From: JANQRA01 sp035762545 | GTDB taxonomy: Bacteria; Actinomycetota; Acidimicrobiia; Spongiisociales; ZC4RG35 | Direction: 5' to 3' | DNA length: 64,000 bases | Assembly: GCA_035762545.1 (NCBI GenBank) | Contig: DASTOM010000024.1 | Span: 124,001 to 188,000, forward strand | In this document: piece by piece, positions 26,459 through 35,096 of the stretch | Layout of the letters: every line of letters begins with the position of its first letter | Position numbering within the stretch: the stretch's first letter is position 1 | Translations under genes and position numbers: made by a program | Notes under the pieces: model-generated | The model's input: the letters and a program-made list of their open reading frames with translations, nothing else | What the model was told of the DNA's origin: nothing | Databases searched by the model: none

Positions 26459-26590
26459 TGCGGGAGGTTCGAGGAGGGTCGTCCGCCCAGACATCACGAG
26501 CGAAGCGAGTGCGGGGGGTTCGAGGAGGGTCGTCCCCCCAGACATCACGAGCGAAGCGAGTGCGGGGGGTTCGAGGGGGGTCGTCCCCCC
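26459..26590. repeat. 51-bp tandem repeat, 2.6 copies, with GC-rich hairpins
   Basis: Units start at 26459, 26510 and 26561 (the last partial) and differ at only a few bases. Each unit contains the mirror-symmetric GAGCGAAGCGAG and a segment that folds into a stem; in the last unit GGGGGG-tcgt-CCCCCC at 26575-26590 is perfect. The array lies between the convergent stops of the UMF1 gene (26437) and the ADP-ribosylglycohydrolase gene (26601), so it may act as a bidirectional terminator. There are no spacers, so it is not a CRISPR array. Confidence 0.85.
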
Positions 26591-26600
26591 TCACAATTCA

Positions 26601-27605
26601 CTAGTGGAACCCGGGGCGGCCTCCGGACATTAGGTGTTGCTCCACCGCGTAAGGGATGGGGAGGTCACGGACCTCATCGGGGCCACGGACGACACGACGG
26701 CCGATTTCGGCGAACCAGGTGTCGTTGGCGAATGCCCACGGCCAGGCGCGGATGCCAACCCTCGCTCCCACGATCGCTCCCACCGCTGCCCCAAGTGGGC
26801 TGCCTCCCAATCGGGCCGCATGTTCGATGGGGACGTGGTGACGTTGCGCCACCGGTGCGGCCAGGAGTACGCCGGCAAGCATCATCGTGACGGGGTCATC
26901 ACGGGCGCCGCCGGCAACCGCCAGCGCCTCCTCCCCGCTGGTGACACCGACGGACGGGATGAGTGCCGTGACCTCGTTGACCAGATTGTCCAGTCGTCCC
27001 GTGTTGGCCAGGCCGTGGGACAGTTCGGGAAGTGCCTGATCCACCGACTCGGCGACCCCGGCGATCAGGTCGAGTCCGGACTGGGCGAAACAGGAAGCGG
27101 CTACCGCCGACGCGGCAATCACGCCGGCAGCGACGGAAGAGGCGTCGGCGTGGAACAGCCGCCCCAGTTCGATGGCCCCGGCGATCACCTTCCGGGCGTC
27201 ATTCCGGTGCGCCACCCCAATGACCGACGCTCGAACCGCACCGTCGATCGAGGGCTCCTCACCGGGGACGGGCCTACCGGCCCGGGCCCGGTCGAGCCAC
27301 ATGCGGAACTCGGGACTCTCGGCGCGGAACACCGGTTCCTCGTCGTGGCCACCGTCCATTTCGAGAAGGGCCGTCACCAGACGATTGCTATCGACCGAAC
27401 GACTCTCGATCAGCTCATAGGCGATGATCGTGGCCTGTTCGGTGGTCGCCGAATAGCCGAGCTCCCACGCACCGCCAGCGGTGTCACCGGCGGCGAGACC
27501 GAGCATGAATCCGTCACCTTCTCCCGCTACCACCGTGAAAAGGGCTTCGGAAGTCTCCTCGGCTGGTTGCTCTTCGAGTTCGGGCATCGGGTTGGCAGCG
27601 TACAT
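26601..27605 (-). CDS. ADP-ribosylglycohydrolase-fold protein with degenerate metal site
   Basis: 334 residues with the helical ADP-ribosylglycohydrolase layout: FMLGLAAGDTAGGAWEL near the start (normally GALLGLAVGDALG), an Ala-rich helical body, and ARLGGSPLGAAVGAIVGARVG, which matches the family's late Gly/Ala block. The metal-binding TDDT near residue 55 is replaced by SATTEQ, and the C-terminal GDTDT block by ARDDPVT. The protein may therefore bind a ligand rather than hydrolyse ADP-ribose. It is head to head with the lipid-kinase gene, only 18 bases between starts. Confidence 0.72.
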   Translation of the reverse strand: MYAANPMPELEEQPAEETSEALFTVVAGEGDGFMLGLAAGDTAGGAWELGYSATTEQATIIAYELIESRSVDSNRLVTALLEMDGGHDEEPVFRAESPEFRMWLDRARAGRPVPGEEPSIDGAVRASVIGVAHRNDARKVIAGAIELGRLFHADASSVAAGVIAASAVAASCFAQSGLDLIAGVAESVDQALPELSHGLANTGRLDNLVNEVTALIPSVGVTSGEEALAVAGGARDDPVTMMLAGVLLAAPVAQRHHVPIEHAARLGGSPLGAAVGAIVGARVGIRAWPWAFANDTWFAEIGRRVVRGPDEVRDLPIPYAVEQHLMSGGRPGFH

Positions 27606-27623
27606 CTGTACCGTCCGCCCGGC

Positions 27624-28559
27624 ATGGAACGTGCCGTCGTCATAGCAAACCCGGTCGCCTCACAGTTCACCGGTGGATCCCACCGAGACGTGATGTCCGA
27701 AATCTCGAAGAGTCACGACGTAGAGGCACTCTGGCCCTCTTCGGCACACGAGGCGACCGAGAATGCGGCCGCCGCTGCCGCCGACGGGGTGGGAGTAGTC
27801 GTAGCCATGGGGGGCGACGGGATGGTCCACCACGTCGCGCAAGGCCTGGTCGGCACCGACGCCACCCTGGGCATCGTCCCGGCAGGCACCACCAACGTGG
27901 TGGCGCGACTGTTCGGCGTCCCATCGCGACAATCCCGCGCGGCTCGCCTCATCGGTCGCGGCCCTCGACCCGTGAGCGTTGGCACGGCGAAGATGACCCT
28001 GACCCGTGGCGAGACCGTGACCGAGCACCACGCAGTGTTCGCCTGCGGGTTCGGGCTGGACGCCGAGGTGGTGCGGGTCGCCGATTCGGACCCATACCGG
28101 AAGTACCGGTTCGGATCGATCCACTACGCGCGATCCGCCCTGGGCGTCGGCTTGAAGGACTATCCCTCGGTCAAGCCGCACGTCCGCTTCACCGCCGGGG
28201 TCCACGAGATGCTGGCGACCACCGCACTGGTCCAGTTCCGCGAGGTCTACACGTACTTCGGGAAGATCTCTCTCAGGTTCGGCGATGATGCCCCCGAGCC
28301 CATGTCCGTCCTGGTGCTCGACCGGTTGAAGCGGAGACGTATCCCAAACATCTTCTTCAGCGCCCTCACTCACCGTGACCTGGACCAGATCGAGGGTTTC
28401 GAGGTTTGGCGGGACGTGAAGCGTCTCGACCTGAGCGCCGACCCCGACGTGGCCGTGCAGGCCGATGGGGAGAACCTGGGATCGGTCGATGGCGGGACGG
28501 TCGAGTGGGAACCAGACAGTCTCAAGGTGATCGTCGGACCTAAGTCGTCTTCCGGTTGA
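27624..28559 (+). CDS. Diacylglycerol/lipid kinase family protein
   Basis: A 311-residue DgkB/YegS-type lipid kinase. The glycine-rich GGDGMVHHVAQGL (around residue 65) and GIVPAGTTNVVARLFG bind ATP, and the C-terminal beta domain holds VQADGENLG. Actinobacterial relatives phosphorylate diacylglycerol or related lipids. I chose the ATG at 27624 (MERAVVIANP), which places the first Rossmann-like strand at the N-terminus. The frame is open far upstream, but that part is opposite the ADP-ribosylglycohydrolase gene. The last 20 bases overlap the convergent MscS gene. Confidence 0.9.
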   Translation: MERAVVIANPVASQFTGGSHRDVMSEISKSHDVEALWPSSAHEATENAAAAAADGVGVVVAMGGDGMVHHVAQGLVGTDATLGIVPAGTTNVVARLFGVPSRQSRAARLIGRGPRPVSVGTAKMTLTRGETVTEHHAVFACGFGLDAEVVRVADSDPYRKYRFGSIHYARSALGVGLKDYPSVKPHVRFTAGVHEMLATTALVQFREVYTYFGKISLRFGDDAPEPMSVLVLDRLKRRRIPNIFFSALTHRDLDQIEGFEVWRDVKRLDLSADPDVAVQADGENLGSVDGGTVEWEPDSLKVIVGPKSSSG

Positions 28560-29388
28560 TCGTCACCTGAGGGAAGGGGATCGGGATCTCCTCAGCGTCG
28601 AATCTCTTCTTGATCCGGCGCAGCGCCTCTCGCCGCACGGTCCATCGGGAGTCGGCCACGGTGGTCACCCGGGCCCTGAGCACAACGGCTGAGTCTCCGA
28701 GTTCGGTCACACCCAGGACTTCGGGCTCGGAGCGGATCAACGGGCCAAAGGTCTCGTCCTGGGCCAGCTTTCTCAATTCGTCGCCGAGGACCTCGAGGGC
28801 GCGGTCGACGTCAGCCTCGTAGGCAATGCCGACGTCGATCACCGGTTGGGCATACTTCGAGGTGAAGTTCGACGTCACTGTGATCGCCCCGTTGGGCACG
28901 TAGTGGACGTTGCCCTCCAGGTCACGTAGCACGGTGACTCTGAGCTGGATGTCCTCCACCGTCCCTGTGGTGTCGGCGATGGTCACCGTGTCCCCGACGT
29001 GGAACTGGTCTTCCATCAGCATGAAGAAGCCGGAGAGGAAGTCCTTGACCAGGTCCTGGGCACCGAATCCCAGTGCCGCGGCGAGCACGGTGCCCAGGCC
29101 GATGAATGGTGCCAGGCTCCAACCCCAGATGGCGAAGAGCACGAAGATGAAACCGACGAAGATCGTCAAGGCGATGACCCGGCGCAGCACCGACCAGAGG
29201 GTTTCAGCACGGGCTCCCTGCTCGGCGGACTTGGCCTCCATCCGGCGGATGAACCGGGAACCGGACAGCCGGGCCATCCAGTAGAGGATGAAAGCCACAG
29301 CCACGGAGACCGCGGTGGCGATCCAGTCATTCTGCGGATCGAGAACTTCAGCGATCTCCTGGGCGAGAACAGACATCCCCGCCGACAT
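28540..29388 (-). CDS. MscS-family small-conductance mechanosensitive channel
   Basis: A 282-residue MscS-type channel that releases osmolytes under membrane tension. Two N-terminal helices precede the pore helix VLAAALGFGAQDLVKDFLSGFFMLMEDQF, seen in two parts. The following beta domain has FHVGDTVTI and VHYVPNGAI, the standard MscS sequence. The C-terminal alpha/beta cap is present. The ATG at 29388 touches the stop of the dynamin-like GTPase gene on the same strand, so the three minus-strand genes from 32037 down to 28540 look like one operon. Confidence 0.93.
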   Translation of the reverse strand: MSAGMSVLAQEIAEVLDPQNDWIATAVSVAVAFILYWMARLSGSRFIRRMEAKSAEQGARAETLWSVLRRVIALTIFVGFIFVLFAIWGWSLAPFIGLGTVLAAALGFGAQDLVKDFLSGFFMLMEDQFHVGDTVTIADTTGTVEDIQLRVTVLRDLEGNVHYVPNGAITVTSNFTSKYAQPVIDVGIAYEADVDRALEVLGDELRKLAQDETFGPLIRSEPEVLGVTELGDSAVVLRARVTTVADSRWTVRREALRRIKKRFDAEEIPIPFPQVTINRKTT

Positions 29389-30587
29389 TACCGACGGGTC
29401 TCGCGACGCAAATTCTGGACCTGACTGGCGAGTTCGGCGACGGCGTCCACGGCAACCGCCTTCTTGGCGAGAAGACTTCGGGCTGGCCGGAAGATCGCCT
29501 CGTCCAGAGCCGGGCCGTACGAGCCCGGATCCGGACCGCGGCTACGTCGCCGCCACCATCGCTGCGGACGACCCGACGGGACAGGGGTCGATCCTTCGAT
29601 GCGGACTAGATGTCTCGGCGCGTCGGCCGCCAAGCGAAGCAGGGCATCCCCGGTGGGACCGCCCGATTCGCCGGCCAGGTCGGTGAGGAACACAACGATT
29701 CCCTCTGTGGCTCGAGCCAGGTCTCCACTCGACAGGGACGCCTCGGCTGTCTCTTTGACGAGACTGGCACGGGCGTCGAAGCCGGTAGTCGATTCTTCGG
29801 TTCCCTTGGGAAGCCCCCGGGCTGCCATCTCCAGATCGGATAGGACCTTGCCGTAGAGAACATCACGGGTGGCGCCCAGATCTTCGATCTGGCGCACCAC
29901 CTCGTCGACCCCGACTGGATCTCCCACGGTCGGTGCGGCGGCGGTCATCACGACCCGGGGCGACTCGATGCCATCTTGACGAAGTGCCTCCACTAGATCA
30001 TCTCGAAGCGCCATCGCCTGGTCGGCAGTGACACGATCCGTCCGGTTGAGGACGAACAGGAGTTGTGGGGACGACGGGGCCATCGGCTTGAGGTAATCGT
30101 CATGAAGTCGGGCGTCTTTGTACTTCTCAGGGTCGGTGACCCACACCACGAGGTCGACCTTGGGCAGCAACTGATCGACGCGCAGGTGGTGGGCCTCCTC
30201 CACACTGTCGATGTCGGGCAGGTCGATGAGACAGATCCCTTCGCGTTGGGACGGATAACGGTCTTCGATCCCGAGACGATCGAGATAACCGGCCAGCGCC
30301 CCGTACGACGAAGCAGGTACGGCCGCCGCCGCCCGGCTGGTGGTGGGACGGACCGCACCCACTGCGACGACCTCGTCACCCACGATCTCGTTGAACAGCG
30401 ATGACTTGCCGGACCCCGTGCCCCCGGCGAGGGCGACCACGAGGACCTCTTCGGGATACCCCAACCGGGTTCTGGCATTGCGGACCGACTCGATCAATGG
30501 GCGGAGCTCTGAAGCGTCTGCGACTACGGCACAGGAGGCGATGACATCGTCCGCCCGGTCGAGGAGAGCGACGATTCGTTCACGCAT
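29388..30587 (-). CDS. Dynamin-like/Era-type large GTPase (pair member B)
   Basis: 399 residues with a G domain in the first half: G1 GGTGSGKSS (about residues 55-63), switch I with RPTTSRA, G3 DLPDID and G4 NRTD. The rest is helical and basic (RWWRRRSRG), with one weakly hydrophobic stretch. It looks like the actinobacterial dynamin-like/YfjP-type GTPases that occur as adjacent pairs. In Streptomyces a comparable pair, DynA-DynB, acts at the division septum; whether these are true orthologues is not clear. It overlaps the upstream partner by 8 bases and touches the mscS-like gene. Confidence 0.72.
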   Translation of the reverse strand: MRERIVALLDRADDVIASCAVVADASELRPLIESVRNARTRLGYPEEVLVVALAGGTGSGKSSLFNEIVGDEVVAVGAVRPTTSRAAAAVPASSYGALAGYLDRLGIEDRYPSQREGICLIDLPDIDSVEEAHHLRVDQLLPKVDLVVWVTDPEKYKDARLHDDYLKPMAPSSPQLLFVLNRTDRVTADQAMALRDDLVEALRQDGIESPRVVMTAAAPTVGDPVGVDEVVRQIEDLGATRDVLYGKVLSDLEMAARGLPKGTEESTTGFDARASLVKETAEASLSSGDLARATEGIVVFLTDLAGESGGPTGDALLRLAADAPRHLVRIEGSTPVPSGRPQRWWRRRSRGPDPGSYGPALDEAIFRPARSLLAKKAVAVDAVAELASQVQNLRRETRR

Positions 30588-32037
30588 CGACAGGTGCGAG
30601 AGACACGCTCACCGCGCCTATGACCGCGTGGATGTCGTCGGGACACCCCACTTCCGAACCGGCCGAAGCGATGAGGTCAGATGCAGTCTGGCCGTAAAGG
30701 ACGTTCAGAAGGCCCAGCAGTTCTCTGCGGGCTCGCTCGACCACCGCAAGCGACGAGTCGCCGAAGACGGCCACAACCTCGGGAGAAACCTCGTGGCCCG
30801 AGCAAGCTGCGCCAAAGAGGGCCGCCTCAGCGAGCCCACGAACTCTCGAGGCTTCGTCAGCCACCCGATGCACATAGCCAACCCATCTTTGAACGGTGCT
30901 GGCGACGGCTTGGTCGAACACCTGCGGCTGGGGCGCAACGCCACTCTCGTCCCGGACGAACTCGACGAGGTCGGAGAGCACGAGTGCGTGAAGCCGATCA
31001 GACACCCTCTTCTCGACCTGAGCGATGGTGTCCGCATCCATGCGGTTGGATCGGGCCCAGCGCCGTTTCTCCTTTGATGTCGGCTCGTCACGAAGGGGCG
31101 TGAGCAGATTCCGGCCGACGGGTGTCAGATCGAGATCACCTATTCGATCGACGAGGTAGACCGCCAGCTCGTCAGCGCGACCCGTCTCCAGATCTGCGAC
31201 CCGATCTGTCTGACGAACCAGTTCGATCGCCTGAGCCACGGTGGCCCGGCACACCCGGTCGAAGATCGCCCGGGCGCGTTCGGCGCGCTCGGTGGCGATC
31301 GTGGCCAGGGATCGCTTCAGAGACCGAACCGCGAGGCTGGGAATCCGTTGCGCTTCGGGTGACAGGTGATGCTCGGGAATGACCACCAGATCGTCCGGGA
31401 ATCCGGCGGCTGCGAGGAGTGAGCGGAAGTCCCCCACCGCAGCTGAACTGGCGGAGGCGACCCGATTGAGCACGTATACGACATGGGCTCCCCGCGACTC
31501 GGCGCGACGGAGCACCTGCCAGGGCACCTCGTCGGCGTAGCGCAAGGCCGAGGTGACGAAGACGACGACATCGGCATTGTCGATGAGTGTCTCGGCGATC
31601 ACCCGATGCTGTCGCGCCGTGGAGTCGATGTCAGGTGTGTCGATGAAAGTCATCATCTCGAGGACGGGTGCCTTGCCAGAAACCACGTCACAGACCACAT
31701 CGCCGACACCGTCGTAGTCGTCGGCGTGAGATGGTGAGGCCAGGGCGAGGGGACGGCTGGTGGTGGGCCTCAAGAACCCGGCAGGAGACAGGTCACGTCC
31801 GCTCAGCGAGTTGACCAGGGTCGACTTGCCCGATCCGGTGGGGCCGGCGAACACCACGGACATCGGGAGGTTGGGATTGCGAGATCGGGGGATCAAGAAT
31901 GTCCGAATCGCGGTGACCAGACGATCCCTCTCGGCGGCCAACTCGGTCAGGCCCCGTCCGAACTCCATGGACTCGAGGGATCGGGCCAGGGTCGAAAGCT
32001 CGTCAGCCAGTTCCGGGGCGTGCCTGAGGGCGACCAC
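30580..32037 (-). CDS. Dynamin-like/Era-type large GTPase (pair member A)
   Basis: 485 residues. The G domain begins after a 55-residue helix: G1 GPTGSGKST, RPTTSRP as switch I, G3 DTPDID and G4 NRVA in place of NKxD. The long helical second half has no obvious membrane anchor other than SEAALFGAAC-like weak hydrophobic patches. It shares the RPTTSR and D[LT]PDIDS patterns with its neighbour, so the two arose by duplication. Adjacent, overlapping GTPases suggest they act as a heteromer, as in other bacterial dynamin pairs. Confidence 0.72.
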   Translation of the reverse strand: MVALRHAPELADELSTLARSLESMEFGRGLTELAAERDRLVTAIRTFLIPRSRNPNLPMSVVFAGPTGSGKSTLVNSLSGRDLSPAGFLRPTTSRPLALASPSHADDYDGVGDVVCDVVSGKAPVLEMMTFIDTPDIDSTARQHRVIAETLIDNADVVVFVTSALRYADEVPWQVLRRAESRGAHVVYVLNRVASASSAAVGDFRSLLAAAGFPDDLVVIPEHHLSPEAQRIPSLAVRSLKRSLATIATERAERARAIFDRVCRATVAQAIELVRQTDRVADLETGRADELAVYLVDRIGDLDLTPVGRNLLTPLRDEPTSKEKRRWARSNRMDADTIAQVEKRVSDRLHALVLSDLVEFVRDESGVAPQPQVFDQAVASTVQRWVGYVHRVADEASRVRGLAEAALFGAACSGHEVSPEVVAVFGDSSLAVVERARRELLGLLNVLYGQTASDLIASAGSEVGCPDDIHAVIGAVSVSLAPVDA

Positions 32038-32090
32038 GGTTCGATTGTGCCACGCGAGGCGTGGCTAGCCCGGTAGACAGGGCATGGATT

Positions 32091-32966
32091 TCAGGCCGTC
32101 CAACCCTGTTCCGGCTGCTCGAACCAGACATGGACCTGACCGGTGCCGGTCGCGTTCTCGTAGTCGGAGAACAGCTCGCCGGGTGCGGTGCAGTCGGCCC
32201 CGCCTACGGCACCGAGCATCATCAGGTAGTGGCCGAAGTCGCCTTCGGGCGCATGCTCCATGTAGTCGTCCATCGTCTCGACGATCCGCCGATGATCGCC
32301 TGCTTGCATCCACTCGAGTCTGAGCTCGTCGGCGGCCCGTGCCTCGGGAGTGATGATGTGGATCGGGTCGGACGCCTCGTGCTTGGCGATCTGGGACAGC
32401 GGCCAGAAGGTGTGACTCATCCCCCCCGAGGCGAGGACGATCACCCGTCGATCGAGACGATGCACCGCCTGGCCGATGGCCTCTCCCATCGTCAGGAAGT
32501 CGTCCGGCTCGCCGGTCTGCACGACCGAGATCGAGACGACTCCTTCGTCGTCGTGGAGGTAGTGGACCAGGTTGACTGTGGCGTAGTAGACCGGCAGGTA
32601 CTCGTCGTCGGTCGCATGCGTTGGAGTACCCAACTCGTCCCCGAGCTGTGCTGCGAGCCGGGCGAGCTCGGGATCACCGTCGTAGTCGTAGGGAATTCCG
32701 GACATGCCCCGAGGAAGCTCCGAAGAGGTCATGCGGCCGGATCGGTGCTCGTGTGCGGACAGGATGTGCTCGACGGTGCTCTGCCAGTGGGAGTCGATGA
32801 TGACGAGGCTGTCTGCGTCGAGACGAGCGAAGACTTCCTCTCGCAGACGGACCAGCCCCGGGACCAGGCTGATCTCCTTGCCCTCGTTCAACTCACGGCG
32901 GGTGGGCTCGTCCATCATGATGGTTGGCGCGTGGCTGATCAGCCCGACACCGACGATTTCGCCCAT
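32091..32966 (-). CDS. hpaD: Class III extradiol ring-cleavage dioxygenase (homoprotocatechuate 2,3-dioxygenase type)
   Basis: A LigB-superfamily, non-haem Fe(II) enzyme of 291 residues that cleaves a catechol ring next to the hydroxyls. It matches HpaD/HpcB in order: LISHAPTIM (His12), IIDSHWQ, TSSELPRGMSGIPYDYDGDPELA, VLASGGMSHTF and the C-terminal TGQVHVWF. The expected substrate is 3,4-dihydroxyphenylacetate. I chose the ATG at 32966 (MGEIVGVGLISHAP); the frame is open to 33206 but reads through the marR-like gene region. An 18-bp palindrome at 32999-33016 lies just upstream. The MarR regulator and HpaE-type dehydrogenase follow directly. Confidence 0.85.
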   Translation of the reverse strand: MGEIVGVGLISHAPTIMMDEPTRRELNEGKEISLVPGLVRLREEVFARLDADSLVIIDSHWQSTVEHILSAHEHRSGRMTSSELPRGMSGIPYDYDGDPELARLAAQLGDELGTPTHATDDEYLPVYYATVNLVHYLHDDEGVVSISVVQTGEPDDFLTMGEAIGQAVHRLDRRVIVLASGGMSHTFWPLSQIAKHEASDPIHIITPEARAADELRLEWMQAGDHRRIVETMDDYMEHAPEGDFGHYLMMLGAVGGADCTAPGELFSDYENATGTGQVHVWFEQPEQGWTA

Positions 32967-32998
32967 TGAAGCTCTCCTGGATCTCTCTGCCGAGACGG

Positions 32999-33016
32999 TC
33001 GTTAGGTACCGAACGA
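32999..33016. promoter_or_regulatory. Candidate MarR operator, site a (before hpaD)
   Basis: TCGTTAGGTACCGAACGA, an 18-bp palindrome with a single mismatched base pair, 32 bases before the hpaD start. It shares the core GTTNG-N4-CGAAC with sites at 33602-33619 and 41112-41129. It also lies just after the 3' end of the marR-like gene. Confidence 0.6.
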
Positions 33017-33048
33017 TAGCGGAGCCAACCGCCCGCGTGTCGGGGAAC

Positions 33049-33585
33049 CTAGACCCTGGGGTCGACGAGAGGCAGATCGTCGGCGGTGGCAGTGACCAGA
33101 CGAAGCAGCCGGGCAAGCTCCTGACGCTCGTCGACGTCGAGACGTTCGGTGAACCTCGCCTCGAACGCGTTGAAGGTGGGGAACAGCGACTCGATGCTGT
33201 CCTCACCGGCGCGATCGAGGGTCACGATCACCCGACGCCCGTCGTCGGGATGCCGGGATCGGCTCACGAGCCCCTGATTCTCGAGAGTGGATACCATCCC
33301 CGAGAGCGTTCCTTTGGCGACCCCACAGTCCCTGGCGAGATCCCCTGTCTCGCGATCCCCCCACACCCAGAGGACGAACAGGATGGTGAAACCACCCCAG
33401 GTGAGCCCGACCGGGGTGAGGACCTCGCGTTCCATCCGGTTCCGCACCGCATTCGCAGCCCGGTAGATGTTGGACACGGCCAGAAGGGCGTCGAAATCGA
33501 ACGGGCGGTCGCCGAGCCTGGCCCGGATGTCCCGCTCCGCCTCCAGCACGACCTCAGGGTCTTGATGGTGCAGGGGTCGTGGCAT
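33049..33585 (-). CDS. MarR-family transcriptional regulator
   Basis: A 178-residue winged-helix repressor. The DNA-binding part reads GDLARDCGVAKGTLSGMVSTLENQGLVSRSRHPDDGRRVIV in two blocks, the standard MarR recognition helix and wing; the flanking helices form the dimer interface. I place the start at the ATG 33585 (MPRPLHHQD). The frame also reaches 33642, but that would cross the intergenic region and site b. In HPA-degradation clusters the regulator HpaR/HpcR is a MarR protein released by aromatic acids, which fits the neighbours. The three shared palindromes are its likely targets. Confidence 0.87.
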   Translation of the reverse strand: MPRPLHHQDPEVVLEAERDIRARLGDRPFDFDALLAVSNIYRAANAVRNRMEREVLTPVGLTWGGFTILFVLWVWGDRETGDLARDCGVAKGTLSGMVSTLENQGLVSRSRHPDDGRRVIVTLDRAGEDSIESLFPTFNAFEARFTERLDVDERQELARLLRLVTATADDLPLVDPRV

Positions 33586-33601
33586 AGGGGGCGGCAGTTT
33601 A

Positions 33602-33619
33602 TATTTGGCTACCGAACGA
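33602..33619. promoter_or_regulatory. Candidate MarR operator, site b (marR/hpaE divergent promoter)
   Basis: Core TTTGG-ctac-CGAAC at 33604-33617. The right half (CTACCGAACGA) is identical in ten of eleven positions to site a; the left half is degenerate. It sits between the marR start (33585) and the hpaE start (33633), within an AT-rich run (TTATATTT at 33599-33606) that could hold a -10 element. Confidence 0.5.
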
Positions 33620-33632
33620 ATTCGACCCTCCA

Positions 33633-35096
33633 ATGCCATCACCGCGCGCCGAAGTCTCCGACATCGCCATTTCCCCCGACCATTTCATCGGCGGGAAACG
33701 GGTGTCATCGACAGCCACGTTCGAGGTTCGGTCGCCACTCGACTGGGAGTGGCAACTCGCTGACGTCGCCCGCGGCGATGCCCTGACGGCGGACCGAGCG
33801 GTGACCGCCGCCGTCGAGGCGTTCCCTGGCTGGGCGACCCTGACACCGGGGGCTCGAGCAGAGCATCTCCACGCGCTTGCTGACGCAATCGACGAGAACA
33901 TCGAGGACATCGCGATGGTCGAGTGCCTCGACATGGCCATGTTGCTCGAGAGCCTGACAGCACGGGTGATCCATCGCGGCGCGGAGAACTTCCGCAACTA
34001 CGCCGACCTCGCCATGGGATACGAAGGTCGGATTTGGTCTTCGAAGGGGACGCAGAACTTCGTACAACGGATGCCGGCCGGCCCCGCGGTGATCATCACA
34101 CCGTGGAACGCGCCCTGGCTGCTGTCGACGTGGAAGCTGGCGCCCGCACTGGCCGCGGGAAACACCGTGATCCTCAAACCGGCCGAATGGTCTCCGCTGT
34201 CGGCTTCGATCCTGGCGGACCTGGCCAGCGAGGTCGGTCTCCCTCCCGGTGTGCTCAACATCGTCCAAGGAATTGGAGAGGAGGTGGGTGCGGCCCTGGT
34301 CGGCGACAGGAGGGTGAGACGCATCTCGTTCACCGGGTCACCCGAGACAGCCCGTCACATCGGCGTGTCCGCCGCCCGGAACATCGTCCCGTTCACGGCC
34401 GAGCTTGGAGGCAAGGGGCCTCTCGTGGTGTTCGCCGACTGCGACCTCGATGCCGCGGCGAGAAAGGCGGCAGGACAGTTCGACGACTCCGGACAGGTTT
34501 GTCTGGCCGGGACCCGGCTCCTCGTCGAGTCGACGGTCGCATCAGAGTTCCTCGACTTGTTCAACGCATACACCGACAAACACGTCCTCGGGGACAGCCG
34601 GAACCCGTCCACCACTATCTCCCCGATGATCCATCCCGACCACATGAGAAGGGTCGAGGGGTTTGTCGACCGGGCCCGGGAGGCGGGCGATCGGATCCTC
34701 CGCGGTGGTCAGGTGTGGCGCGAAGGCGGTCTGTGGTACGAGCCGACCCTGATCGCACCGAAGGACAACTACTCGGAGGTGGTGCAGAGGGAGGTGTTCG
34801 GGCCGGTGCTCACCTTCCAGACGTTCGAGGACGAGGCTGAGGCGATCCGGTTGGCCAACTCGACCGAGTACGGGCTCTCCGGCATCGTCTACACCGGCTC
34901 CGAAGACCGGGCACATCGAGTCGGCGCTGCAATCCGCGCCGGGACCGTCTGGGTGAATACCTTCCTCGTCCGTGATCTGACCGCGCCATTTGGCGGCTGT
35001 CGCATCTCCGGGATCGGACGGGAAGGCGGTGACTACGCCCTCGACTTCCACTCCGACCTCAAGACCCTCCAGATCAGCGACGGGACGGTCTCTTAG
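33633..35096 (+). CDS. hpaE: Aldehyde dehydrogenase, 5-carboxymethyl-2-hydroxymuconate semialdehyde dehydrogenase type
   Basis: An NAD-dependent aldehyde dehydrogenase of 487 residues. The NAD-binding TPWNAPWLLSTWKLAPALAAG is present in two parts with LKPAEWSPL, the general base sits in ELGGKGP (about 256), and the catalytic Cys in GQVCLAGTR (about 290). LFREEVFGPV is represented by VQREVFGPVL, and the C-terminal PFGGCRISGIGREGG is standard. By position next to hpaD and marR it should oxidise the ring-cleavage semialdehyde, although sequence alone only gives the ALDH family. Its stop overlaps the convergent antiporter gene by four bases. Confidence 0.85.
   Translation: MPSPRAEVSDIAISPDHFIGGKRVSSTATFEVRSPLDWEWQLADVARGDALTADRAVTAAVEAFPGWATLTPGARAEHLHALADAIDENIEDIAMVECLDMAMLLESLTARVIHRGAENFRNYADLAMGYEGRIWSSKGTQNFVQRMPAGPAVIITPWNAPWLLSTWKLAPALAAGNTVILKPAEWSPLSASILADLASEVGLPPGVLNIVQGIGEEVGAALVGDRRVRRISFTGSPETARHIGVSAARNIVPFTAELGGKGPLVVFADCDLDAAARKAAGQFDDSGQVCLAGTRLLVESTVASEFLDLFNAYTDKHVLGDSRNPSTTISPMIHPDHMRRVEGFVDRAREAGDRILRGGQVWREGGLWYEPTLIAPKDNYSEVVQREVFGPVLTFQTFEDEAEAIRLANSTEYGLSGIVYTGSEDRAHRVGAAIRAGTVWVNTFLVRDLTAPFGGCRISGIGREGGDYALDFHSDLKTLQISDGTVS

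Noticed and set aside
26459..26590. Possible CRISPR array
   Set aside because: The units are directly adjacent with no spacers, and no cas genes are present.
26634..27623. Extended N-terminus of the lipid kinase
   Set aside because: The open frame upstream of 27624 is opposite the ADP-ribosylglycohydrolase gene and has no domain.
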